Source: JAEUIT01 sp044220875 (GTDB lineage Bacteria > Planctomycetota > Phycisphaerae > Phycisphaerales > SM1A02). Taken from it: a stretch of 64,000 nucleotides of DNA. Where the stretch lies: NCBI GenBank assembly GCA_044220875.1, contig JBGAQH010000003.1, positions 186,001 through 250,000 on the forward strand, written 5' to 3'. The translations under genes were made by a program, and so were the position numbers. This document shows positions 56,751-64,000 of the stretch, piece by piece. Under the pieces are notes generated by a model, which was not told the DNA's origin, ran no database searches, and was given only the letters and a program-made list of their open reading frames with translations. The stretch's first letter is position 1, and each line of letters begins with the position of its first letter.

Positions 56751-57362
56751 ATGACGAGCCTCCACACGCATCCCGCGCACCCCATGCATCCCGACGACCG
56801 CTTCGACTCCCGCACCGGCGATGAACGCCACGCCTCACCGGCTGGCCCGCGCACGCCGAAGCGCGGCGGGCGGGGGGGAAGCGGCGAGTCGCGGGTCCCG
56901 GCCTTTGACTTCGGCGGAACGGCGGGTGCCCATTCGCACCGGCTCGCCCAGGTCAACTCGCTCATCGCCCGCGTGTTGCGGGACCGGCTGGCGAGAGGGG
57001 TGAACGATCCGCGCGTGCAGGGCATGGTGTCGGTGCTGGCGGTCGAGTGCACGCCGGACTTTCACGTCGCCCATGTCCGGATCAGCGTGTTGCCCGGCGA
57101 TCGGGCCAGGCTCACGCTGTCGGGGCTCCGCAGCGCGACGCGCCATCTTGAGGGTGTGGTCCGCAAGGAGACGCGTCTTCGAAAGGTGCCGCGGCTTCTC
57201 TTCGAGCTCGACGACTCGATCAAGCGCGAAGCGGCCCTCTCCGAATCGCTGCATCGCGCTCAGGGAACGCTCCCGGGTGATCCGGGTGATCGCGGAGCGC
57301 CGCTCGCCGCTGATGCCGTCACTGACAACACGGGGCACGATCCGCCTGCCGCCACCGCCTGA
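56751..57362 (+). CDS. rbfA: Ribosome-binding factor A with N-terminal extension
   Basis: Needed for maturation of the 30S subunit. About 203 residues; the KH-like core starts at about residue 62 (H-R-L-A-Q-V-N-S-L-I-A-R-V-L-R-D-R-L-A-R-G-V-N-D-P-R-V) and shows V-A-H-V-R-I-S-V-L, L-R-R-like and L-R-K-V-P-R-L-L-F-E-L-D-D-S-I. E. coli RbfA is 133 aa; the first 60 residues here (Gly/Ser/Arg/His-rich) and the last 35 are extra. GTG 56724 or ATG 56784 are other possible starts. It follows infB directly; truB, the usual next gene, is missing. Confidence 0.82.
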   Translation: MTSLHTHPAHPMHPDDRFDSRTGDERHASPAGPRTPKRGGRGGSGESRVPAFDFGGTAGAHSHRLAQVNSLIARVLRDRLARGVNDPRVQGMVSVLAVECTPDFHVAHVRISVLPGDRARLTLSGLRSATRHLEGVVRKETRLRKVPRLLFELDDSIKREAALSESLHRAQGTLPGDPGDRGAPLAADAVTDNTGHDPPAATA

Positions 57363-57419
57363 TCCCGCCCCCTCCCCCGAACACTCCGTTCCTCTGGATT
57401 TGCCCTAAGGGACTCTCCC

Positions 57420-58691
57420 GTGAAGACTGACGCCCTAGCGACGCTCCTGCCCGCGACCAAGCTCGCGCCGATCCTCAAGCGGCACATGCCCGCCGAGGTG
57501 CCGGCAGCGCCACTCGATCCGATCGCAACGCTCGTCTCGAGCTTCCTGTTGTGGGAATCCTCCACGGCCGCCGCCGAACAGGCACTGGTGCGGGTGAAGG
57601 CCGAGTGCGTCGACTTCAACGAACTCCGGGTCTGCCTGCCGGAAGAGATCGTCGCGATGCTGGGCTCGCGCTATCCCTTCGCGGAGGAGCGGGCCAATCG
57701 GATGCGTCGTTCGCTGAACGACATCTACCGCCGCGAGCACAAGGTCAGCCTCGATCACGTCGCCGGTTTGGGCAAGCGGGAGCAGCGGGCCTATGTCGAA
57801 AACCTCGACGGCATGGTGCCCTTCGTCGCCGGCCGGCTGCTTCTCCTCCACTTCGGACAGGCCGGCGTGCCGATTGACGATCAGCTTGCCGAGCTCTTCC
57901 GCGAGCAGAAGCTCATCGCCAAGGAAACGACCACCACCGACCTTGGCCATGCCCTGAACAAGCACTATCACACCCTCGACGAGGCCACCAAGGTGCACAT
58001 CGCCCTCGTTGCCTTCGCCGATGCCGCATGGGAGAAGGATCCCAAGGCGATGATGAAGAACAAGTCGGCGCGCATGGCCGCCCAGCAGGCCGCCGAGCGA
58101 GCGGCGCGGCGCGAAGCGGAGAAGGCAGCCGAAGCCGCCGCGAAGGCCGCCGAGGCCGCAGCGCGGGCCGAGGCCGAGCGCATCGAGGCGGCGAAGGTTG
58201 CGGCGCGGGCCCAGGCTCGCGCCGACGCGCGGGCGCGAGCTGCCGCGGCCAAGGCCGCCGAGCAACAGGCGGCCGCAGCGGCGGCCAAGCAGAAGGTCCA
58301 AGCCGCCGGAGCGGGTGCCAAGGGGGCGAAGCCGGCGGAGAAGCCCGCTGATCGCCTTGCAGGAAAGGGCGGCGTCAAGGTCGCGACGAAGTCCGCGCCG
58401 CCGGCGAAGGTGCTCGTGAAGGGACCGGCGAAGCCGCTCGCGAAGGGGGCCGGCGCCTCCGCCGCGGCGTCCAAGAAGCCCGCAACGCCGGCGGCCACGA
58501 AGCCTCCCGCCAAGGTCGCGGCGAAGGCACCGGCCAAGGCTGCCGTGAAGGTCGCAGCCAAGGTCGCAGTGAAGGTCGCCGCCAAGCCGCCCGCAAAGTC
58601 CCTCACCAAGGCCGGCACGAAGGCGCCGGCCAAGAAGCCCGCAGCGAAGGCGCCGGCAAAGGGACCGGTCAAGAAGGGCTCGAAGAAGTGA
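57420..58691 (+). CDS. Degenerate endonuclease III-like domain fused to histone H1-like tail
   Basis: A 423-residue protein with no close family recognised. Residues about 30-205 align by eye with the endonuclease III (HhH-GPD) core: F-N-E-L-R-V-C-L-P-E-E-I-V-A-M-L-G then L-D-G-M-V-P-F-V-A-G-R-L-L-L-L-H-F-G-Q and V-P-I-D-D-Q. The hairpin Lys of E. coli Nth (Lys120) is Phe135 here, while Asp153 occupies the place of Asp138; the FeS-cluster cysteines are absent. Residues about 215-423 are Ala/Lys/Pro-rich (A-K-x-P-A-K repeats), as in histone H1 or bacterial H1-like proteins. Probably a DNA-binding, non-enzymatic protein. AAGGGA 8 nt before GTG 57420. Its stop overlaps the next GTG. Confidence 0.65.
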   Translation: MKTDALATLLPATKLAPILKRHMPAEVPAAPLDPIATLVSSFLLWESSTAAAEQALVRVKAECVDFNELRVCLPEEIVAMLGSRYPFAEERANRMRRSLNDIYRREHKVSLDHVAGLGKREQRAYVENLDGMVPFVAGRLLLLHFGQAGVPIDDQLAELFREQKLIAKETTTTDLGHALNKHYHTLDEATKVHIALVAFADAAWEKDPKAMMKNKSARMAAQQAAERAARREAEKAAEAAAKAAEAAARAEAERIEAAKVAARAQARADARARAAAAKAAEQQAAAAAAKQKVQAAGAGAKGAKPAEKPADRLAGKGGVKVATKSAPPAKVLVKGPAKPLAKGAGASAAASKKPATPAATKPPAKVAAKAPAKAAVKVAAKVAVKVAAKPPAKSLTKAGTKAPAKKPAAKAPAKGPVKKGSKK

Positions 58692-61600
58692 TCGCACCGC
58701 GCCGGAACCGACTCCGGTGCGATCGGCCCCGCAACGGCGCTTCGGATCGCGGAAGCGCGTGGCTGATCGCGACGCTGGCCCTCGCCGCACTCAACGCCCC
58801 GGCGCTCGCCTACGGTGGCCCCAACGCGTGCGCATCCTCGGCCGTCCTGGTCGCCGTGGCATGCGGCGCAACGCCGCCGGCGCCGCCGTCGCTCCTCCGT
58901 CCGGGGCTCCTCGATCCGACCACGCGGGTCGGAGCGAACCTTTCGTTGGCGGAAACGCTCGAGGCGCTCGGCGGGCCGATGAAGCCTTCGGTCGGCGCGG
59001 CTCTCGCGCCGCTGCCTCCCGCCGATCCGGCGGTGCGGGCGAAGGCAACGCGTCTCTATGTCCAGGGCCGCGCTGCGCTTCTCGAGAATCAGGTGCTCAT
59101 CGCCGCGACGAAGCTCGACGAGGCCCTCGGCCTCGACCCGGGTTCGCCCGAGATTCTCGCGACCTACGCACGCCTGCTCTCGCGGATGGGCAACTCGGCG
59201 AAGGCCAACGCCCTTTATGAGCGACTCCTCGCCAGCGATCCGACGCGGCCCGAAGCGCTCCTCACGATTGGCCTGCAGGCCGCGAGTCGCGGTGAGGTCG
59301 ACGGCACCATCCGATGCCTCGCGCCGCTGCTCATCCCCGCTCCCGCAACGGATGCCGGCAAGGTCTCAGCGCGGGCGATGGAGGAGTTCTGGGGATCGCT
59401 GCGCGAGGATGCGCTTTTGGCGGTCGAACTCTCCCTTGCCCGAGCCCTCAACGAGAGCGGGTCGGATGCGGCGCTGTTGGAGATTCTCGATCGCGCATTC
59501 GCTCGCCCGGCGCCGGCACTTTCCGGCTGGCCCGCGATCGAGTGCCGACGCATCGCCGGCGACGCGCGGGCCCGATCCGGGGACATCGCCGGCGCATTGC
59601 GCGACTGGTCGGAGGCGCTGAAGGCGATCGAGTCCGGCGATCCGCACGACATCGAGCTTCCTCCGGTTGCCGCCCGCGTTCTCTGGGCGACGCGAACGCT
59701 CGCGATCGAGGGGGACAAGGGCCCACCGACTTCGACGCCGTCCCAGCCTGATTCCTCGATTGCGCTGCTCAAGCGGCTCATCGCCAAAGGCGGACCGCGT
59801 GACGAGTGGATCGCCCTCGCGTCGTGGCTGGCATCGACCACCGTGGCCGGCACGCCGGCCGATGACGCGTTGCGGGCCTTCGCCAGCTCGGTCGACGTGC
59901 GGATCGGCGATCCCCGTTCGGCTCGGCTTGCCGCGGCGCTCGCTCCGGGCAGGGCCTTCGAGCGGCTCGCCGCATCGCACGACCGACGACATCCCGATCG
60001 GGCCCACATCGCCGCGTGGCTCGCCGCCGCGGCGCAGCAGTCGCCGGAGCGAGCGATCGAGATCGCCTCGAACCTCCTCTCCGACACGGCGATCGAGCCG
60101 GATCTGGTCGTCAGCGGACTCCTGAGCTGCGGGCTCGACGCTCCGACGCTTCTTGAGCGGGCCGCGGCGCCGCTTCCGGGAAACGCGATCGATGTCCGAC
60201 GCGTCGCCCTGCGGGTCAGGCTGCTCTCGCGCTACGAGCGCACCGGCGACGCGTGGCGCATCGGAAGCGAGGCGAGGGCGGCGAAGGGAGACGATCCCGC
60301 GATCATTCGCGCTCTCATCGTCGCGGCGACCGCGGCGAAGCGGGCCGAGGCGATCCCCGAACTCGCCGAGCGCGTCCGGCCCGACGACGTGGCGGGACAG
60401 ATTGACGTCCTTCGGGCGTGGGTGACGCTCGGCTCGACCGACAAGGCCCGCGAGGCGAGCGAGCGGGCCGATTCCGCCGCGGGCGAGAACGAACGGGCGC
60501 GGGCCATCGCCCGCGGGCTCTTTGCGTCGGCGATGGCGGCCGATGCCGCACGGGCGCGGAATCGCGACAAGGTGGACGAGGCCCTCGATGCCCTGCGCGT
60601 CGCGGTCGCCGCCGACCGGACCTACGAGCTTGGCTGGGCCCAGTTGCTGAGCATCACCCGGGCTCTCCATCCCTCCGATCCGCGCAAGGGACCGAGCGAG
60701 GAGGAGAAGGCGCTGCGCAAGGAGCTCGAGGAGGCGCTGCCGGACTCGACGCTGGTCTTCATGCTGGCCCGCGAGTCGCTCATCAGTCAGGGTCGTAACG
60801 GCGATGCCCTTGAGGCGATCATCGCCCGAGCGGCCTCCGCGCCGTGGGAGGAGTCGCTCCTCCGCGATTCGATCTCGGCGATGGCCGGCGGCGGACGCGT
60901 CACCGAATCGTTGGCGATGCTCGATGAGCGGATTGCGGTCGCTCCGGCCGATCCGCTGGCGTGGCAACTCTGGACCGAGGCGACCGTCGCAGCGGGCCAT
61001 GCGGACGAGGCGCTCGAGCGGCTGAGCCAGGGCGATGACCAGCGCGACGACCCGGTCGGTGACCGATTGCGGGCGATACCGCTTCGGGCCCTCGGTCGCA
61101 CCGCCGAAGCGGAGGCGATCGAGGAGGCAGAGCTCGATCGGCAAGCGCCGAGCGTGCGGCGCGACATCGCCCGCATCGCGAAATTCATCGACGGGGGCAG
61201 GTCGGCCGAGGCGCTGACAGCGCTGCATGCGCTTGCGGATCGCCGCGCCGACCTCACCGCCCCAGAGTCCTTCGCCGGGCTCGAACTCTCGATTCGCACT
61301 GCGCCTGGCGACGATCGCGACGGACTCGTCCGCATCTTCGCACAGGACCTGCTCTCCCGCGCCGAACGACCGGAGACCGCCGGCGGCATGGAGCCCGCGG
61401 CGATCGTTCGGGCCGCCGGCGCCCTGGCGCTCGTGCGTCGCGGTCCCGAGGGGGAGGCCGAGCGTGCCGCATTGGCGACGCGAGCGGTCGCCGCCCAGGC
61501 GAAAGCCGCCGCCGCGATGGATCCGCAGGCCGCCTCGGTCTGGCTCGATCTCGTCGGACACTTCGCCGACGAGCGGCGATTCGCCGAGGGCAGCGACTTC

Positions 61601-62464
61601 CTCGGCGCCCTGGTGCGAAGCGAGGTGCGCATGAACGCCGCCGTCTCGGCGAAGCTGTCGATGGCCTGCTTCGCCCTCGACGCGGCGGCGGGCGGACGGG
61701 CGGCGACATCAATGGCCCTTCTGGACCTCGTGCGCTCCCGCGGCACGCGCCCCTTCGCGGGACGGCAGCGCGCGGTCGAGCGCGATTCCGACGAGCTTTA
61801 TCTTCTCGCCGGCGTCTACTCCCTCGTCGACGACTGGAAGGGCAACCGCGAGATCCTCGCCGAGTCGCTCGCCCGCGACCCGAAGCACGCGATGAGCATG
61901 AACAACCTGGCGTGGGATCGGCTGGAGCGCGATCCCGAGTCGCCCGAGGGCATCGCCGAGATCGCCCGGATGATCGAGGCGGCGCACGCGGCCCTGCCCG
62001 CCGACGCGTCGATTCTCGACTCGATCGGATGGCTCCGCTACAGGCAGGGGGCCTTCGCCGAGGCGGTCGACCTGCTCGGCAAGGCGATCACCGCCGGCGG
62101 CGACGATCCGAGTCTCGAGGCGCTTGACCACTTCGGCGACGCGGCGTGGCGAAACGGCGACCGCGATGCGGCCCGCAACGCATGGCGCGAGGTCGCCGAG
62201 CGCGGGGCCCGGCTCTACGCCCACGACACGATCGTCGGGCGCCTGCCGACCTACGAGCTGAACGAGCATGGCGTGCGGGTGCTGGACGGTGAGGCCCTGT
62301 GGCAACGAAGCTACGGCGACATCATCGACCGCGCCGCGGCGAAGCGGAAGGCCGCCGAGGCCGGCGCCGAACCGGCGGTGGCGCCGGTGTTCGGGGCGCG
62401 GCGGACGGGCGAGGATTCGAAGGAGTCGCATCGCGGGCGTTCGCGCGGCGACGGTAGCACCTGA
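58688..62464 (+). CDS. Large TPR-repeat protein with signal sequence
   Basis: A 1258-residue helical repeat protein. A hydrophobic N-terminal segment (about 24-42, A-W-L-I-A-T-L-A-L-A-A-L-N-A-P) suggests export or membrane anchoring. TPR units are visible from about residue 120 (A-A-T-K-L-D-E-A-L-G-L-D-P-G-S-P-E-I-L-A) and again near the C-terminus (A-M-S-M-N-N-L-A-W-D-R-L-E, A-S-I-L-D-S-I-G-W-L-R-Y-R-Q-G-A-F-A-E-A-V-D). No catalytic domain. GTG 58688 overlaps the stop of the preceding gene (GTGA), so the two are translationally coupled. Likely a scaffold; partner unknown. Confidence 0.75.
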   Translation: MIAPRRNRLRCDRPRNGASDRGSAWLIATLALAALNAPALAYGGPNACASSAVLVAVACGATPPAPPSLLRPGLLDPTTRVGANLSLAETLEALGGPMKPSVGAALAPLPPADPAVRAKATRLYVQGRAALLENQVLIAATKLDEALGLDPGSPEILATYARLLSRMGNSAKANALYERLLASDPTRPEALLTIGLQAASRGEVDGTIRCLAPLLIPAPATDAGKVSARAMEEFWGSLREDALLAVELSLARALNESGSDAALLEILDRAFARPAPALSGWPAIECRRIAGDARARSGDIAGALRDWSEALKAIESGDPHDIELPPVAARVLWATRTLAIEGDKGPPTSTPSQPDSSIALLKRLIAKGGPRDEWIALASWLASTTVAGTPADDALRAFASSVDVRIGDPRSARLAAALAPGRAFERLAASHDRRHPDRAHIAAWLAAAAQQSPERAIEIASNLLSDTAIEPDLVVSGLLSCGLDAPTLLERAAAPLPGNAIDVRRVALRVRLLSRYERTGDAWRIGSEARAAKGDDPAIIRALIVAATAAKRAEAIPELAERVRPDDVAGQIDVLRAWVTLGSTDKAREASERADSAAGENERARAIARGLFASAMAADAARARNRDKVDEALDALRVAVAADRTYELGWAQLLSITRALHPSDPRKGPSEEEKALRKELEEALPDSTLVFMLARESLISQGRNGDALEAIIARAASAPWEESLLRDSISAMAGGGRVTESLAMLDERIAVAPADPLAWQLWTEATVAAGHADEALERLSQGDDQRDDPVGDRLRAIPLRALGRTAEAEAIEEAELDRQAPSVRRDIARIAKFIDGGRSAEALTALHALADRRADLTAPESFAGLELSIRTAPGDDRDGLVRIFAQDLLSRAERPETAGGMEPAAIVRAAGALALVRRGPEGEAERAALATRAVAAQAKAAAAMDPQAASVWLDLVGHFADERRFAEGSDFLGALVRSEVRMNAAVSAKLSMACFALDAAAGGRAATSMALLDLVRSRGTRPFAGRQRAVERDSDELYLLAGVYSLVDDWKGNREILAESLARDPKHAMSMNNLAWDRLERDPESPEGIAEIARMIEAAHAALPADASILDSIGWLRYRQGAFAEAVDLLGKAITAGGDDPSLEALDHFGDAAWRNGDRDAARNAWREVAERGARLYAHDTIVGRLPTYELNEHGVRVLDGEALWQRSYGDIIDRAAAKRKAAEAGAEPAVAPVFGARRTGEDSKESHRGRSRGDGST

Positions 62465-62480
62465 TGGCGAGAGACGAGCA

Positions 62481-63209
62481 ATGGCCGGACACAGTGCATG
62501 GAAGAACATCAAGCGGCGCAAGGCGGCGGTCGACGCGAAGCGCGGCAAGATCTGGAGCAAGGTGAGCCGCGCGATCATCGTTGCGGCCCAGCGCGGCGGC
62601 GGTGACATCAAGTTCAACGCCTCGCTGCGCATCGCCATCGACGAGGCCAAGGCCGCCAACATGCCGCGCGACACGATCGAGAAGGCGGTGAAGAAAGGGA
62701 CCGGCGAGGGGGCAACCGAACGCTACGAGTCGGTGCGCTACGAGGCCTTCGGCCCGGGCGGCACGGCGATCCTCATCGACCTGCTCATCGCCAACGCCAA
62801 CAAGACGGCGGCCGAGATTCGCACGATCATCGACAAGAACGGCGGCAAGATGGGCGTGCCCGGCTCTGTCGCATTCGGTTTCACGCAGCAGGGAGTGATC
62901 CTCGTCGACGGCTCCTCGACGTCCGAGGACGCGGTGATGGAGGTGGCCCTCGGCGCCGACGCCGAGGACGTCGCCGCCGACGGCGACTACATCCAGGTCA
63001 CCTGCAAGCCCGCCGACTTCGAGGCCCTGCGGGGCGCGCTCGAGGCGGCGAAGTTCACCGTCGAGAACGCCGAGATCACCTACGTGCCGCAGTCGACGAT
63101 CACGCTCGACGCGGACTCGGCCGCGAAGCTCCTCGCCCTCATCGACGCGATCGAGGATCACGACGACGTGCAGAAGACCTACCACAACGCCGAGCTGCCC
63201 GAGGAATAG
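62481..63209 (+). CDS. yebC: YebC/TACO1-family protein
   Basis: A 242-residue member of the YebC/PmpR/TACO1 family, described both as a DNA-binding transcription regulator and as a translation factor easing ribosome stalling at prolines. Hallmarks: M-A-G-H-S-A-W-K-N-I-K-R-R-K-A-A-V-D-A-K-R-G-K, N-M-P-R-D-T-I-E-K-A-V-K-K-G-T-G, Y-E-A-F-G-P-G-G-T-A-I and the last domain with Y-V-P-Q-S-T-I-T-L. Full length, 17 bp after the TPR gene and probably cotranscribed. The Pro-rich proteins in the window make a translational role plausible. Confidence 0.93.
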   Translation: MAGHSAWKNIKRRKAAVDAKRGKIWSKVSRAIIVAAQRGGGDIKFNASLRIAIDEAKAANMPRDTIEKAVKKGTGEGATERYESVRYEAFGPGGTAILIDLLIANANKTAAEIRTIIDKNGGKMGVPGSVAFGFTQQGVILVDGSSTSEDAVMEVALGADAEDVAADGDYIQVTCKPADFEALRGALEAAKFTVENAEITYVPQSTITLDADSAAKLLALIDAIEDHDDVQKTYHNAELPEE

Positions 63210-63241
63210 GCACGGACAGCGGGCGCGGCATGAACGTCGCG

Positions 63242-64000
63242 TTAGCCGCAGGCGCCCCACGCCCCGAGCAGGATCGCGACGTCGGCGGCGTCGACGGCGC
63301 CGTTGCCGTTCAGGTCCGCGGGGCCCCCTCCGCCCCAGCCGCCGAGCAGGAACGCAAGATCCTCCGCGTCCACCTCGCCGTCGCCGGTGAGGTCGCCGAG
63401 GCAATTGCAGTCCGGCGCGAGCTGGTGGGCGCTCGTGCCGCCCGGTGAGCCGGGCGTGCCGGTGCTGACCGTCGCCCCGAAGCCCGACTGGATCGAGGGC
63501 CAGGCGTCGATCGTGCCGATGGTGCCGCCGTTGGCGGAGGGATCGCCCTTCGCGGCGATCGTCGTCTTCGTGCCGTCCGCGGCGATGCGGATGAGCCGAT
63601 CCTGCTCGAGCCCGTTCGGCATCAGCACGCTGCACCAGGCGATGGCGCTGCCGTCGGCGGCGATGGCCTGCATGGGATTTCGCGAGAAGGCCAGGCCGTT
63701 GACCGTGCCGCCGTCGATCGGGTCGTAGAAGGCAACCGTCGCGTGCAGGCTGCCGGGCAGTCCCGCGAAGTGGCCGCCGGTGTACTGGCCGCCTCCGAGG
63801 CTGACGTCCGCGAAGAACTCGAGCGCGCCGGCGTCGTTGATCGCGGCGCCCTGCATGTCCAGGTACGTGCCGCCGATCGGCGTGGCCGTGTTGGCCTTCA
63901 CCGCCCATGTCGAGACGCCCGCGGCGGTGCGGATCACGATGCCGCGCGACACCGCCCCGCTGGCCAGGGTCCGGAAGCAGATCGTGCCGCTGTTGTTGAT
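63242..64000 (-). CDS. Secreted protein with C-terminal GC-type dockerin (5' end outside window)
   Basis: The frame is open to the right edge; about 252 residues are visible. The N-terminal visible part reads I-N-N-S-G-T-I-C-F-R-T-L-A-S-G, followed by A-I-N-D-A-G-A-L-E-F-F-A-D-V-S-L-G-G-G, the repeated pattern of planctomycete choice-of-anchor/propeller-like proteins. The end is a paired dockerin (D-L-T-G-D-G-E-V-D-A-E-D-L-A and D-L-N-G-N-G-A-V-D-A-A-D-V-A-I-L-L-G-A-W-G). The stop codon lies in a GAACGTCGCGTTAG sequence (plus strand) shared with the M1 peptidase gene at about 1878. Function unknown. Confidence 0.75.
   Translation of the reverse strand: MNNSGTICFRTLASGAVSRGIVIRTAAGVSTWAVKANTATPIGGTYLDMQGAAINDAGALEFFADVSLGGGQYTGGHFAGLPGSLHATVAFYDPIDGGTVNGLAFSRNPMQAIAADGSAIAWCSVLMPNGLEQDRLIRIAADGTKTTIAAKGDPSANGGTIGTIDAWPSIQSGFGATVSTGTPGSPGGTSAHQLAPDCNCLGDLTGDGEVDAEDLAFLLGGWGGGGPADLNGNGAVDAADVAILLGAWGACG

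Overview
The window (about 70% G+C, dense protein coding on both strands, no rRNA, tRNA, CRISPR array or transposase seen) looks like a chromosomal segment of a planctomycete, most probably of the Phycisphaerae/Phycisphaerales. Pointers are four secreted proteins ending in the paired Asp-rich 'GC-type' dockerin module (D-x-[ND]-G-D-G-x-V-D-x-x-D-L-A-x-L-L-G-x-W-G), squalene-hopene cyclase, an LpxI-type Gram-negative envelope gene, an orphan fliM, and very long antisense open frames typical of such base composition. The taxonomic call is inference; no marker could be aligned.

Layout. 1-10862: 3' end of squalene-hopene cyclase, a GNAT acetyltransferase, an exported M1 peptidase, arginase facing a MarR regulator, an RluA-type pseudouridine synthase divergent from a TolB-like beta-propeller, nadB and a small lipoprotein. 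10890-19590: a redox block made of a VOC-type ring-cleaving dioxygenase, a two-gene NorC/NorB-like heme-copper oxidase complex facing a three-gene operon with a fused FeS/NrfD membrane subunit, a cytoplasmic molybdopterin oxidoreductase and a TauE-type anion exporter (Soe/Psr-like). 19732-28391: a four-repeat dockerin protein, clpC, a peptidase-like exported protein, and a LolCDE/MacB-type ABC pair. 28484-37177: nnrE, a GT2 glycosyltransferase, surE, a LamG-dockerin protein, a TonB-like protein, a STAS protein and gyrA. 37178-45422: a large inverted-repeat element, a TlyA-like methyltransferase, lpxI, a LOG-family protein, a WecA/MraY-type transferase with a Wzy/ligase-like protein, and a DsbD. 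45751-51059: fliM, a thrombospondin-type-3/dockerin protein, and a membrane protein divergent from a TetR gene. 51188-63209: a promoter-terminator unit encoding a highly structured RNA of about 400 nt, nusA-infB-rbfA, an endonuclease III-like/histone-H1-like fusion, a giant TPR protein and yebC. 63242-64000: the 3' part of another dockerin protein.

How genes work together. Envelope and lipid functions recur (hopanoid cyclase and GT2, LpxI, LolCDE-type export, WecA/MraY plus Wzy, DsbD, TonB-like protein). The redox block pairs a NO-reductase-like membrane complex with a putative sulfite or sulfur-compound oxidoreductase and its anion exporter. Translation functions cluster in the nusA-infB-rbfA operon, which lacks the usual rimP and truB neighbours.

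The points most worth a second look are: the NorB-like protein in which the heme-b histidine position reads Met and the FeB-side Glu is missing; the structured RNA before nusA; the many genes whose start codon follows a TANNNT -10 box by only 6-11 nt (leaderless-type starts); a 29-bp perfect inverted repeat built of ACAGAGG words before gyrA; a recurring 11-mer CGAAGCGTTAG; a degenerate DNA-glycosylase fold fused to an H1-like Ala/Lys/Pro tail; and a TauE gene with no ATG/GTG/TTG ahead of its first conserved helix.
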